From: Liolophura sinensis
Lineage: Eukaryota; Mollusca; Polyplacophora; Chitonida; Chitonidae
Assembly (NCBI RefSeq): GCF_032854445.1
Contig: NC_088303.1
Span: 18,299,501 to 18,359,500 of the forward strand
Reading direction: 5' to 3'
DNA length: 60,000 nucleotides
Shown: piece after piece, positions 47,063 through 59,184 of the stretch
Layout: the number at the start of each line of letters is the position of its first letter
How positions within the stretch are numbered: position 1 is the stretch's first letter
Made by a program: the position numbers and the translations under genes
Notes under the pieces: model-generated
Databases searched by the model: none
What the model was told of the DNA's origin: nothing
The model's input: only the letters and a program-made list of their open reading frames with translations

Positions 47063-47296
47063 GGTATATTGTCTTGTTCATTCGCCGAAGGTGACGGCGT
47101 AGGCGGAAGTCAGTTTGTGCAAACAACACCAGCGGAGATGCGGTATAAAGTCCCTACCCTAACAATACAATACCAGGCTTTAGTTCCGGTCAGGATGGAT
47201 ACTCCTTGCCAACGAGCGCTCGTGCAACCAACTGTTGCTAAGCAACGTGAATCAGTTCGGAAACTGCATGGCTGGAATCCAGAAAAAGCTTACTAA
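47063..47296 (+). CDS. Possible terminal exon of an unidentified gene
   Basis: A good-looking acceptor (agtttttgtctacag, ending at 47062) is followed by a frame open to TAA at 47294-47296. It encodes 77 codons, including SFAEGDGVGGSQFVQTTP, YKVPTLTIQYQALVPVRM and ending KLHGWNPEKAY. The composition looks more protein-like than its surroundings. No partner exon or domain was found. It may equally be chance. Confidence 0.25.
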   Translation, partial: GILSCSFAEGDGVGGSQFVQTTPAEMRYKVPTLTIQYQALVPVRMDTPCQRALVQPTVAKQRESVRKLHGWNPEKAY

Positions 47297-47299
47297 CCA

Positions 47300-48395
47300 T
47301 GTCGATGGGCATGTTCGGTAGTTAATCATGTCTTGTGTACCTACAGTATCAATCTACTTTCGTGTGGCTATCTTTACCCACTTCAAAAACACATGAAAAT
47401 GCACAGCTGTTTCCAAGCCGTTTCATTTGCTTTTTCTTTTGGATTTTTCTGTTTGTTTTTCTTGTTTTCGGTGAGGTGTTTTACGCTTAAACAACCATTC
47501 ACATTATTGAAAAAACAATGTGCACATTTCAAAACCACTACGATTTTACGTCTGCATTGTCTAATCATATAGTGATATACAAGAAACGTTCATCCTTCAT
47601 CATACCACATGTAGGACCTGCTCGTATGCGTAAATACTACACGAATACTAATACTAAACTGTCTAATCCTTGTAGGTGCGATCGAAAACCTCACATATAC
47701 TTCAAAGATGCATGTGGGCATCCATGGAGTCTGTTCTACAAAGCCATTTAATAATAAATTCTGATTTAATAAAACCTTTTTCACCTGACAAAATATTTAA
47801 AGCTGTATGTTCAATTTACCTGAAATGGTATATCCACAGCTCATGGAGAATCACCGTTCAAACTGTATAAAGAATTGCCATTAATGTTATTGCACTTTTC
47901 TTTTACCAATTCTGCTGAAGCCGTGGTGTAAGGGGGCGTGTATTTTGGTACTTTTTAAACATTAACACTAAGAGTCAGGGGAGAACTGGAACTGTGGTAA
48001 ACGGAACAGAGGCGGAATTTCACCCGGTAACTGTGAACATTTGAAAACGTCGTTACCCTGTCGTCGCTGTGTTGGTGTTAGTCTCTATGGTTTTATCTCC
48101 TTTTTATATTGTTACCGGTTCCATTTGAAATATACAATTTTTTAATAACGGACAAAATTTTGCTGCGACTGACGTGACTTCTGTTGACACAGCGCGCGAG
48201 CAAAAATGCATTTGGAAGCCGCACATGCGTGATACTCAAACAACCATACAAGAAGACTGTCTGAAAATATTTAAAGTTGAAAACACAAAAGCTGGACACG
48301 CGCGTTATTCAGATAACTATACTTACGCGGTATAAAACTGTCCCAAAAAAGAATTATACCACGTGGAGAATGATTAAGTCACACACAGTTGTGTT
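47300..48395. other. Anonymous DNA
   Basis: No gene recognised. Several overlapping 60-80 codon frames on both strands carry no recognisable motif. Confidence 0.4.
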
Positions 48396-48399
48396 ACTC

Positions 48400-48620
48400 A
48401 GGTGGCTATGCAGGAAGACTGTCCAACAAAAATTTCCACAACGCTGTGGGAAAACTTATCAAAGCTTACATACAGTAAGACTATCCGACAAAATTCCAAC
48501 AACGTAGTGGAAAAGCTTACCAAAGCTAACCACACGGTAAAACTGTTCGAGAAAATTCTCACAACGTAGTGGGAAAGCTTACCAAAATTTACCACACAGT
48601 AAGACCATCGAAAATCCCCA
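48400..48620 (+). repeat. About 61-bp tandem repeat, 3.5 units
   Basis: Units beginning near 48413, 48475, 48536 and 48599 share agtaagactgtccgacaaaa, attccacaacgtagtgggaa and aagcttaccaaagcttacca, with many substitutions. Confidence 0.75.
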
Positions 48621-48663
48621 CAAGAGCGGAGATATAAAGGCCCTCTAAATATATCGCACAGTT

Positions 48664-48987
48664 ATGCACCTGGGAAAACGGCCCAATGTCATGCGGAATT
48701 TTGATTTCGGCCTAATTTCATACTTTATGCACTTTCTTAGTTCTTTGGTGGTTTGTGTCATTTTGGGAATTGGCCTTTTGATATATGACCTGGGACATCC
48801 TTATTGGTTGACGACTACCATACAAATCTCTGATCCGACGGATATATTTATTACGATAATATCCACTTTTTGGAAACTTCTCTACCCAGTTAGGGCATCG
48901 TGTGAGAATGCTCATTGCGCACTGAAACATTCCACACAATTTTTGGATCAGTTAGATCACTTAGAAATTAAGATTCTCAGTGCTTAA
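48664..48987 (+). CDS. Anonymous 107-codon ORF with one hydrophobic segment, doubtful
   Basis: ATG-initiated. After about 16 residues comes a hydrophobic run (SYFMHFLSSLVVCVILGIGL) that could span a membrane, then a mixed C-terminal part ending HLEIKILSA. No family recognised, no splice evidence. It lies just downstream of the 61-bp repeat. Confidence 0.15.
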   Translation: MHLGKRPNVMRNFDFGLISYFMHFLSSLVVCVILGIGLLIYDLGHPYWLTTTIQISDPTDIFITIISTFWKLLYPVRASCENAHCALKHSTQFLDQLDHLEIKILSA

Positions 48988-48989
48988 GA

Positions 48990-51900
48990 ATAACATGGTG
49001 ATTGGAAGGTTTGGTAAACACACTGTTGCGCTTTCATCAAACTGATATCAGTAATATCCTCGTATGTCCACGAATTCAATTCACACAAAAAAGAAACCAA
49101 AACTTTCTTAAAATATGATCATCTAGGAAATTTTTAGCAAAACTCAGCCCACATGCCGTTGTTGTCCTAACTGGAGTATTCTGAAGAATGCTAATACAAA
49201 ACTATATAACATATGTCAGTCAACTATGATATGTCATCGAAAAAAAATAAGCTGGGAATATTCCTTGAAGAGTTTTTGGTAATCCCAGCGTTCGCGCAAA
49301 GTTTGGGATTAGCACTGAATGACTCCTACTTGGTGACTCTGGGCAGAAAGTCTTATGTAAGCCAGCTGGTATCCGCTAATTGTTTCTGTGCTATAAGAAA
49401 GGTAACACTTAGTACAGAAAATAAAGGTAAGGGTTTGGAGATAAAGGCATTCTGTTGGTCTAGCGAAAACCACATGGCCGTGTAGTTGGTACACTTCGTA
49501 ACCTTTGGACAAATAATTGCACAGAGTGCGATCTTGTAGTTAACGTTAGTTTTATGAGGGGCAAATAAACAGGAAAGAAACAGCCGAGGGTCTCGGTCTT
49601 CATTTAGACCTCAACAACGTGCATGCCCGTAGTGTTAACAGGTGTGATGATTGGAGGGCAATCCAATCTGTGCCAACTCGATGGCGAGTAGTTGGCGCTG
49701 TTTCAACAGCTAGAAAACCCGTTTTCTATGATTCGGCGCCCACCTGCTAACTAAGCAATGACAGCTCGTGTACACCTGAGAGAGGAAAGGTAAACGACAT
49801 AAAGAAACAAGGAAGCTGAACAATGGTGAACATCTGCATGTAATAAGCCCAACTCGATGCCAGGATGGCAGAAGCGCGTGTTTACTGGTCATCTGGTGCA
49901 GAGTCGTGGACCTACAACCGGTGAATTTGTGTGGGAGTGTTTGGGTTGTAATCCCGTGACCTTCACCCTTGACTGACATCATAACTGACTGTGAGCAGAC
50001 GTGCATGATGGAACAATAACAACATTTAGTTTGACAAGTTAGCAACAGAGCAGGTCCATATGGGGGGCGCTGTGGGTGCACATCGCTTAATCTCACACAC
50101 ACACATAGACCAGTCTTTCCTAATTACAAGAACAGCGAGAGTTCCGATAAAGCGTCTCTGCACTTGTCACTCACACAGTTTGCTAAGATACCGGCGTGGA
50201 CAGACATAATCAGCCCAACTCTCAGGGCACTTCAGTCCGATTCTGATTATCACACGGCTCATCATCAATCCATCTTCTCATCAAGTCAATCAACTGAGAC
50301 TCAGAATAAAGCATTTTCCCCCTGGAGAACTGGTGCAACACTGTACACACAGGAACTGTATACTACAGCAGGAAGTAGCAATTTCCAGTCTGCTTTCATA
50401 TATACCATATATCCGTAATACCATCTCGGTTTTACCATTTTTTTTATTCCGCTTTATTTATCGGAATATAAATAAATCCATCTGACAATTGCAATTTTTT
50501 TTAAAGAAGTCGAGTTTTCACATTTTTAATCCAACACATTTATGGATGCATACATCTACAGTTACATATAGGGCATTTGGCGAAGATTAAGGTTGAGAAT
50601 ATGGCATCTTGCGGGCCAGAATTGAGTTTTCATAAATTTTCACATGCTTATACATCTTCAAATAAACACATTTATGGCTGAATACATTTCCTTAAACGCC
50701 ATTCAGCGGTCATTACGGTTGAGAATATGGCAAAGCCAAACCATCTTATTTATGAAGCGATATTCTTTGAAATAAACGTTTGATAGCATCTGAAATTTGT
50801 CTTGTGATTTAAAGTAAATTTCACGCAGACTAATGTTAAAGCATGAAACTTAAAGAAATTTGTATCCAGTTAATATGTGAATAGTTTATTTACGATCAAA
50901 CATCCGAAATGAATGTTAGTTTCGACGCACATATTCATATTCATGATTGGCGCCGCAATAACCGACCAAAAAGCCAATCTCTTGTTCAAAGTATAACCCT
51001 TTAATTCTACTATATAAACCCCGTTTGCTGTTAACTCAGCGGTAAGTGAACAGGGAATAATATCTCCATCAAAGGTAGATGTTTCCTGTACTGTATCTCC
51101 TACTCTTGATCTCATCATACGTGTACTTTACACGGTAAGATTTATTAACCAGCTGATATACATCTGAAAAAATGGCTAAGTATTCGTCAAAGAAGAAAAT
51201 GTACTGATTTCGTTGCTATAAATCTGGTTCTACAAATTTCCACAGCATCCATAACTTTGTAGACCTACGTGATTTGCCGTGTGTGTTATTGCCAAACTTA
51301 AGTCACTTAATTTGAAGGATACATTGCATCACAGGTACTAAGTACATCCCCGGGCAGCTAATGTCGTCCCAGGTTTGCCTATTTCCATGTCCTATTTCAT
51401 CATCTGCACCGACTTTGCGGAGAAAGGTCAGAGCGTGCGTGCCCCTTCTCACTGAATGGTCCGTTACCGGCTGACGTCACGATTCTGGACCCAGCAAGAG
51501 AGGAGTTATTTATTTGTTCTGACGTGAAGCATCTTTATCTGTTTCGTTAACTGCTAGTAGCATTTCGCACTGAGCTCTTGTTGGACAGCTGGAATATCAC
51601 GCACCGAAACTGTAGAGCAGGTCGAAAAGAAATGCAACACAGAACGTTAGACAGCACTGAACTCTTGAGAAACCTGATGGGTGCATTGGGTTCAGTCTGC
51701 AACTGCAAACAAATCCCTCACATCAGACACCTGGTCTTCTATGTATTTTTTCCTTCACCAAAGGGTTCTAACACTCACAGAATTTTGAGGCTCTTTATCA
51801 GTAACATTAGCAATGTTTCATTTGTTAGATGAAGTCCAGCCAGCTCATGCACTCGCGGAAATATATCCACGGATAAAAGCGTGACGAACATACAAAGAGA

Positions 51901-52275
51901 TACAGGTAATCTGATGAATAAGGTGACTGGTGTTTTTCGCTCAACTTAAGATCAGTGGCTGGAAGAAAATGAACAGAGCCAAGACAAAAGTACCGCAGTT
52001 TGACAAGTGCCTGAGAAACCTTCTAACTTAAAGCTGAGCTGAGGAAGCGGAACCTGGATTCGAACACCTCCACCACGAAGGTTCAGAGCCTGTCGATCGT
52101 GGCTTGGTCAACGCTATATAACCTACTGAATGGAGGCACACTTAGTATTGCATAATAGTACTCCTCTTCCAAGCAGAGTGGGCGTGCCGCAACAGGAATA
52201 CTAAGTTGACCGCAGTACTTCTCTACTGTTATCTTGTGAAACCAGTAAACTGTGCGAAGACTAGCTCTAAAATCA
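48990..52275. other. Anonymous intergenic DNA
   Basis: No recognisable gene over 3.3 kb. The largest frames (minus 49710-50102, 130 codons; plus 49213-49485, 90 codons) show no domain or convincing signals. An approximate direct repeat is present near 50500-50740 (cacatttatgg; ggttgagaatatggca). Confidence 0.4.
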
Positions 52276-52280
52276 CTTTT

Positions 52281-52540
52281 ATATTTATTTATTTGATTGG
52301 TGTTTAACGGCGCACTCAAGAACATTTCACTTATACGTCGGCGTCCAACATTATGGTGGGGGAAAACTTGGCAGAGTCCGGGAGAAACACACGACTATCC
52401 GCAGTTTACTGGCCAACCGTCCCACCTACGTAATGGCTTTTATAAGATATATATTTGAAGTGACAGAAGTTTCTCATACATCAGCTAAATGAAATATTCT
52501 TGAGTGTGGCGTAAAACACAAATTAAATAAATAAATAAAT
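52281..52540. mobile_element. SINE pieces with outward-facing tails (foldback)
   Basis: The left part (52281-52440: atttatttatttgattggtg, gcactcaagaacatttcac, attatggtggg, cgactatccgca) is a minus-strand SINE tail half. The right end (52486-52540: gaaatattcttgagtgtggc, gtaaaacacaaattaaataa, ataaataaat) is the same tail in plus orientation. The roughly 45-bp outer ends are therefore inverted repeats of each other. Confidence 0.7.
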
Positions 52541-52544
52541 ATTT

Positions 52545-53550
52545 CAGCTGAATATTGTAACCTACCCACAATTACTTGTTTCATTCTAAGAAATGAGAGT
52601 AAAGGCTATATATAAAAAGTAAACATGTCTGCAAAATCTGAAAAAAATGTGCAGATTTCATCACGTTTTACTGATTAATTTTGAGCTATCTTAGTTTATT
52701 TAAGTGTTTACTTGATGTGTACTCACATATTGTAATCTGTTGTAAATTATAGTAAACGTTTTATTTGGTAATTTAACCAGCAGAAATATTGTTAATACCA
52801 AGAGAGATTACGCACACAGACTAACACGCAGTAACCATGAACCTGGTAGATTTTGACATCGTTGATTCCTGGGAAAGGGGACAGATAGGATATCTTGTAG
52901 AACCTCTGTTTATCATAGCCATCGAAGGCTAAGCTGGTTGCAATGTATGTGTTAACATCTGTTGGCATTGCAATGACAGTCAATTTAACTTAATTAGGCA
53001 ACTTTATGGAAACGGTTTCCATAGGCCGCGGCATAGACCTACGCTCATGCAGGTTTTATTTTCAAATTGGGCTTCATTATTACTTGACTCTCGTTGGCCC
53101 AGTGGTCAAGATTACTTGATCTGCCTGTTGTAAATTTATTCCTTACCTAATTGTTGTATAACGCCTTAATCAAGAATCGTACTGGTAGAAGAGAAGTAGT
53201 TTTTAATGAACGTGCGACTAAACATATAAGCTTCACAAGCGTGTCATCAAAGACTCGCGGGCAAAGTGATCAGGATACATAAATATAAGTTATAGTTTCT
53301 TTTTTTTTTCTACAGGATTTAACTTCGCTTTCAGCATTATTCTAGGTAATGCCCTTATGGTGTCTCCGTGTAGTAGTTCAGTCTCATGTAATGATGATAT
53401 ACTTGTAGAGCTGTCTGTTCGGAAAGCCTTGCCGAAGACATCATACAGATGTTTTCAACCCGGCTATACATGTAGTATAATGACACCGGGCCGACGTGCG
53501 ATGCAAACCTCCTATATAAGCAGACACAAAGTCCGATGATTGTAAAAGCT
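52545..53550. other. Anonymous DNA with a tRNA-like fragment
   Basis: At 53095-53135 tggcccagtggtcaagatta resembles a tRNA A box on the plus strand, without a clear B box. No gene recognised. Confidence 0.4.
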
Positions 53551-53552
53551 TA

Positions 53553-53640
53553 AGGTTTGAACCGAGAGGAAACTGAACCCCGGCATTCTTACTTTTACTC
53601 ATTGGACGCTCTAAACCACTCGCCCATCTTGAGGTGATGC
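53553..53640 (-). repeat. tRNA-like SINE head
   Basis: On the minus strand it reads gatgggcgagtggtttagag (A-box-like), cgtccaatgag, and further on ccggggttcagtttcctc (B-box-like GGTTCAGTTTCC). The order and spacing resemble a Ser/Leu-type tRNA, but the stems do not close well. A SINE head or tRNA pseudogene is most likely. Confidence 0.45.
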
Positions 53641-53644
53641 TTTT

Positions 53645-54885
53645 CAGTCTGGTATAAGATTAATTCGAAGATATTGTGAATACTGTCAAAATCGCATGGT
53701 TCAACATTTCAATTATTTTAGTTTTGGAAAGCAGCGTGAGAGGATGGGCGCTTTTAACGCATGCTATAGCGTTTTTACTCAGTAACAGGTGACTACATTG
53801 GAGATGTAAGAAGTGCCTTATCATCTTTTCTGTGGCTAGAACCGTTTTACATATTGCAGTCGACAATGCTTCTGCGTGGAAAGTATGTGTACAGTAAGTC
53901 AAAGCCATACGCTACCCCCAGCTGGATATGGTCTAACCGCTGATTGTGAATCCAGCAGGGCAGACGAATCTCTGCGGGCAGGTATCTCTGTGGCTGACAG
54001 TCTACGTTAGGGATGAAGCAAGACAAATCTGTTGCTGTAAATCACTGTCAGACTAGGTCTACATATCTGTCAGTAAGCTGGATGATAGCTGCAGTCATGG
54101 AGTACTCCCATCAGCTGTTATCATGCAGACAAGAGCGAGATTGGCGTAACCATGATTGTTCAAGCAACGCTAGCTTAAATCCAGAGTTAAATTATCACTG
54201 TAGCTGATGGCTCTAGAATTCTATACTCTTTAATACAAAACACAAGTAAGCTTAAAGAAAAAGACCACCTTCATTTATTAGACTATTTCATGCAGATTCC
54301 AAGTGTGGTTGTTACAACTCGTTTGTAAAGTGAATAAAATGCAAAAAAAGGGGGAAACATCGTGTGCTGCAGTGGACTTTTGGGTGCACAGCTCGGACAC
54401 CGAAAGCTGAGTCACTGTGACATCGCAGATTCTTTTTTTTCTGCTAATCCGATAAACAGACAGCTAACTTCTATCTGCACATTAAACACACATATAGATG
54501 TAGTACCGGTAGTACATGTGTAATAACGTTCAATATAGCAACAGAGCCACCACAGCATGTTTAGCAGCTTGTAAGAATGGGTCATGTCACTCTGCTTAAG
54601 TAATTCTGGAGAATTGGGCACGGTGGTATACATTGTACGTTCAGAACTACATGTGTATAATCACATGCGACAAGAAAAGGTTGCGGACCTAACCTCTCCT
54701 ATTTGAGTAGAGCAGACCAGTCTATTTAGTTGCTAAAACATCCGAACTGTGTGACATACAAAGCATATACTTGTATTTAACAAACCCGCTTAACTTATTT
54801 ATTAGATTGATTAATCTTAAAGCAAGAATTGTTTTTTTTTTGTTTTTTAATCTTTTAATCGTACATGTATAATGGCGAGGGAGTG
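53645..54885. other. Anonymous DNA
   Basis: No gene or repeat recognised. Frames are below 85 codons. Confidence 0.4.
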
Positions 54886-54890
54886 AGTGC

Positions 54891-55217
54891 GTGCTTGGGG
54901 TTTAACGTCTTACTTAACAATTTTTCAGTCACATGACAACGAAGGAATCCTTAGAGTGCATGTAATGTGCCTCCCTGTTGCAGGGCGGATTTCCACCGCT
55001 CTTTTATCTAATGCTGCTTAACTCAGACGCCATCCCGAAGACAAGTAAGACGCCCCGCCCGAGCCATTATACTGATACGGGTCAACCAGTCGTTGCACTA
55101 TCCCCTTCATGCTGAACGCCACTTTAAAGTCTTAGGTGTGGCTCGACCCAGGATTGACCCTGGACCTACCGCTCCCGACGCTCGGACGCTCTACCAACAG
55201 TGCCATCGGGGCCGGTC
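54891..55217 (-). mobile_element. tRNA-derived SINE, near full length
   Basis: On the minus strand the head reads ggccccgatggcactgttgg, tagagcgtccgagcg, then ggtaggtccagggtcaatcc, with A-box (TGGCACTGTTGG) and B-box-like (GGGTCAATCC) parts. The body follows, with gcgttcagcatgaagggg, ccgtatcagtataatggctc and tgtcatgtgactgaaaaatt. It ends in gtaagacgttaaaccccaag then cacgcactcactc. Diverged relatives lie at 20667, 57770 and 59783. Confidence 0.8.
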
Positions 55218-55224
55218 GTACTGA

Positions 55225-55305
55225 TGGAAGAACGCCGGATTTGAGCCCGCATCTCTTGTCGATCCTATGGATTGGGAGGTAAGCCGCCACTGAGCGACAA
55301 TTCAA
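55225..55305 (-). repeat. tRNA-like SINE head
   Basis: On the minus strand: gtcgctcagtggcggcttac (A-box-like), then ctcccaatccataggatcga and gatgcgggctcaaatccggc (B-box-like). It directly abuts the SINE at 54891-55217. Probably a second truncated SINE. Confidence 0.5.
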
Positions 55306-55428
55306 CCTCCAAAGCTGGTTAACACTATGTCCACATATAGCTGACCATTAATCTTGTCTTGTTTTAGATTCGGGGAAATCCATATTTTGCGGTTAATCGA
55401 TGACGTTTGTCGACTGACCTTTCAACGC

Positions 55429-55695
55429 TCAGTGCAGTTCCTCACCCCGAGTTACCTCCCCTGTGGGTCCTGAATGGCGTTGAACAACATCTGCATTATA
55501 TTTTTCGCAGAACCATATTAGGTAATGACGATGTCTGCCTTTAAACTCCATAAGTAGACGTGATTTTCTATGCAAGTTACAAGAAAATGATAATGGAAGT
55601 GTGAAATCGAACCACGGCTCGCAACACTTTTTTGTTTTCTTTTCATTACATACAAGTGGATTTCTCATCTGTAAACGAGTAATCCCGGACCACAT
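55429..55695 (-). CDS. Anonymous ORF, possible exon
   Basis: A frame preceded by a plausible acceptor (ctcgtttacag). It encodes about 80 codons, including NPLVCNEKKTKKCCEPWF, SFSCNLHRKSRLLMEFKG and RHRHYLIWFCEKYN, with five Cys residues. In phase it could be joined to the frame at 55797-56099 through a donor at ggtacatg/gtaaag near 55852, but this is speculative. No family recognised. Confidence 0.2.
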   Translation of the reverse strand: MWSGITRLQMRNPLVCNEKKTKKCCEPWFDFTLPLSFSCNLHRKSRLLMEFKGRHRHYLIWFCEKYNADVVQRHSGPTGEVTRGEELH

Positions 55696-55796
55696 TATTT
55701 TTATTATTTATGTATTAAAGGTTTAATTACAGCTGTACTTTCTTTAAAATCTCACTTACACATAAAGTAGGCCTATATACTATATGTTCGTGTGCT

Positions 55797-56099
55797 TTAT
55801 ATATCGGTTGTGGAAGTAGGAGTGCCAAGAGTAATACCGTTGCCCTTTACCATGTACCTAAAGCCCTGTTCACGGCATTTGTTGCTGGATATAAGATTTT
55901 CAGGCCTCGGTCTCAAATTATCCGGAATATTGCTTACCCGCACGCAGGCGTGTTGTCCATTTCTGGACACGGAATAAATGTTGTGATTATCCGTACATGA
56001 GCAAGATTTAGAAGGTTTTTTGTTGCCTGCAAAACGAAATCCAGTTTTGGAGAACAAATGAAGTCCGTGTACGCTGGGCTGACCGTAGCCGAACTGCAT
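55797..56099 (-). CDS. Anonymous Cys-containing ORF, possible exon
   Basis: From the first ATG (56099) the frame encodes 100 residues: MQFGYGQPSVHGLHLF, KSCSCTDNHNIYSVSRN, HACVRVSNIPDNLRPRPE, LISSNKCREQGFRYM and ends TPTSTTDI. Codon content looks protein-like. The spacing of the second pair of cysteines (HAC to NKC, with RPRP between) weakly recalls the core of lophotrochozoan IL-17-type cytokines, but the later cysteines of that fold are absent and there is no visible signal peptide. The family is left open. Confidence 0.25.
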   Translation of the reverse strand: MQFGYGQPSVHGLHLFSKTGFRFAGNKKPSKSCSCTDNHNIYSVSRNGQHACVRVSNIPDNLRPRPENLISSNKCREQGFRYMVKGNGITLGTPTSTTDI

Positions 56100-56119
56100 G
56101 ATCTTTGACTCCAATGTTC

Positions 56120-57765
56120 TTGCGCTTTAAGCGGCAGAGACGGGGAGGGTCCATTATCTCTTCAGACAAAGAGCTTGACAGGTGTCCGACCTATGCCTGT
56201 ATTTCCTTTTTTTCGTGTTGGCGAAGGTATTCTTCTGCTTGTTAGGGGTCAAGGCGAAAAGTTTTGTTTCAGACTGACTACAAAGGCGTATGAACTTAAA
56301 TTGAGCAGAGGCTCAGATACGCACTGGCTTATGCCGTTACAACAGACGAGTGCGAAGAAGAGTTGTAATCAGATAGATATACTTTTAACCTGGTTTTTAT
56401 GGAACTGACATTGAATGTCTTCTTGGAACATTCTACTCTTAAGGCAATTTGGGTCCAAACATAACCTATTTTTTCACTTATTCACACGTTTAACTTTTCT
56501 TTTGGCAATTAAATGCCCATCATGTATTGAGACATGTTCAGGAAGTGTACTTACTGTTTATGAACAGCTTGAATAAAACCTTAATGCCGAGGAAGGGTTG
56601 GGTGGGTGGAGGGAGGAGGGGGCAATTACGTTCACATATGGATGCCAATATCTCGGTAATGTCGGTGCTCGAAAAGAAAAGACAACAAATAATACAACCT
56701 GAGTTAATAAGGAAAAGGGGTAAAAAGATGCCTTGTTCTAACGTTACTATCTTGTCTCGAGGTTCAAAAACACATTTTGAATTTAGTAAAATGGGGGAGG
56801 TGAGGCAAATATTTTTTTGCCTTTATATAAGTATTGTTTACTTCACAACTGCTCCTTGTCCAATATAATTCAAAGTGATGTTTCATATGTTTTTTTCATA
56901 TGACTTCTCAAGCTATCTTATTCACACAAACATGGACAACTTAACTGTGTAACTACTTTTTTTTCATAGTGAAGGTCTTCACATGTCAAACAAGTCTTTT
57001 CGATCCATTGAATCTGGCCAAAACAAATACTCCTTCGGGCGTCTCAGAACTGATGTCTTCAATCCAATCTTCTCCCACATGAAGCCAGCAAAGGCCAGAT
57101 GATCACGATGGATTTTTTTTCCTCGGCAAGGACATACGGAGGTGTCAGTGTTGTCCAAGGCTGGCTTAGGTCTTGGTCGAGTCAGCCGTGGGCACGATTC
57201 TAGCCATGCATTTATTTCATACTAACATGGCCCGTATTATGTGATATATGTATACCTTCAAGGGCGCCAGCGTAAACTGAATCTAAGCGGGTTTCCGCCA
57301 GCAATAGCATCGAAAAATCCGATCGAGTTGCTATTCCCCACAAGGTCAGACAAACTGTCAATAATACTTTTGACAATTCACGAAAACACATCCATAAATA
57401 AACCGTTCCAGACGGCCGCTAGCCTGGCCGGAAGATAGATTCAATTTATCTGTCTATTATTGGAAGCGTAACATTTGATTACGGATTAACCTGTGCATGC
57501 ACGAGTAAACCTTGACGCCGCATACAAGCGTGTAAACGCATACGATTAAAGGATCACTACTTGGTTGGTTTTATACGCTATCCTGAGTAATATTGATCAC
57601 TTATTTGTGGTCTGTTACAGTGAGGTTTGTGAGGAGAGGAAACTGTGCACAACCAGAGTGCGTGGGTGTGGGCACCACACCTCGTCAAGTGTGCGAAAAA
57701 CCTCCTAACATAAAGCTGTAACATGGCACTGGTATTTTAGCTGTTTGATTTCCGGAAGAAGACAG
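56120..57765. other. Anonymous DNA
   Basis: 56560-56585 (atgaacagcttgaataaaac) belongs to the dispersed repeat also at 19840 and 34660. Frames up to 113 codons are not supported as genes. Confidence 0.4.
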
Positions 57766-57769
57766 TCAA

Positions 57770-57990
57770 TGTAAGTTTGAGTACATATATTGTGTCTTCT
57801 TATAATAGGACGAGTCCATGCTGCCAAAGTACTGCCGCCAGTGAAGTATCATGTCGATAACACCAGACATGACACCAACCCAGTCACATTATACAGAGTT
57901 ATACCGGTCATGTTTCCTTGCTCTTAGTGCTGGGCGGCAAACGAGGCAGTAGCACGCACATGCACCATTTTTGAAGTCTTTGGTCAAATT
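57770..57990 (-). mobile_element. SINE fragment
   Basis: Shares acatatattgtgtcttctt, then gtgaagtatcatgtcgataa and caccagacat, with 20735-20830, and ends catttttgaagtctttgg like that copy (accatttttaaagtctta). Confidence 0.6.
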
Positions 57991-58251
57991 AATAGTATAG
58001 AGGCTATAGAGGCTGTAAGGTCTCAGATGTAACAGACATTGTCTTTCACAAATATGCATTGTGTCCATGTATCTATGTAGATAACACATGGGAAGTTGGC
58101 CAGTAACTTGCCAAAGGTGAATGGTTTACCACGTGCATTCCGGTTTCGCCCACCCATAAAACCCAGCGCTATCGTAGAAGGGAACAATCAGTATGATAAA
58201 TATAACAGACATATGTGTTTTTCAACAGATGACAGCTGTCTTTTCCCCTAG

Positions 58252-58254
<3 letters not shown>

Positions 58255-58332
<78 letters not shown>
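58255..58332. repeat. (TA)n microsatellite
   Basis: About 38 uninterrupted TA dinucleotides. Frames reading IYIY are artefacts. Confidence 0.97.
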
Positions 58333-58333
<1 letters not shown>

Positions 58334-58334
58334 T

Positions 58335-59180
58335 ATGTATAGGTATACCTGAACACCTCGGGTCTCCACATCACTTCGTGTGGGTATTATACAAACGCCT
58401 TCGTGTACACGCCTATAAGCCGCTATGTATGGGGTTTAGCACGACGTCACAAAATATAAGTGGTTTTCATTTTGATATTAATGGAAACAACTTCGACACC
58501 GGTGAATCTAAATATTAGCTCACTTTGCCGTTGACTCGATCTCTTAAGCCGTTTATACCAAATGAGCTACAGATAAAGGACTAGATTTTTCAAATAGTAT
58601 TTTTTTGTTGCGCAGCCGTTGTTGCAATCTTGCACAACAGTTTTTAAGAGTTAACAATAATTAACTGATGCGTCGGCAACAACAATTTCCCGGAAATCAT
58701 TAGAAGACAGTTTTTTTTTTTTTTTGTATTTAACTGGCGACTCCACCGTAGACCTATTCATGAAAATTTCACTTAATGGTACAACAATGACTTGTTTCTT
58801 GCTTAGCTGCAGGAAACCGCCGTGGCCAAATTTCACAAAGATGTGACATGTACGATAATCATACACATAGGACAATGGTACGGCAATAGTGACGTACAAC
58901 ATATCGTACCACAAATATGCGATAAAAAAATGTCGCACGCCGCTTTGTTAAAGTGGGCCCAGAGCTGTTGACCCAGAGAGGATCCAGAAAGTGAGAAACC
59001 CGAACAGCCATGTTCCAGGGGTTGCCGTTTCCGGTTCGGTTCGAGCAAATATTCCTGATGATGGGGGTCTAGGGGAACAAAGCCCCCAGGAGAAAATGAT
59101 TTTGCGTATGTTTACGTATGAGAGTACATGAGAGTACGTATGATGGTACATGAATATAAAAAAACTTGACAAACCTCATA
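58335..59180. other. Anonymous DNA
   Basis: No gene recognised. A 12-to-14-base T run lies near 58711-58724. Confidence 0.4.
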
Positions 59181-59184
59181 CAGG

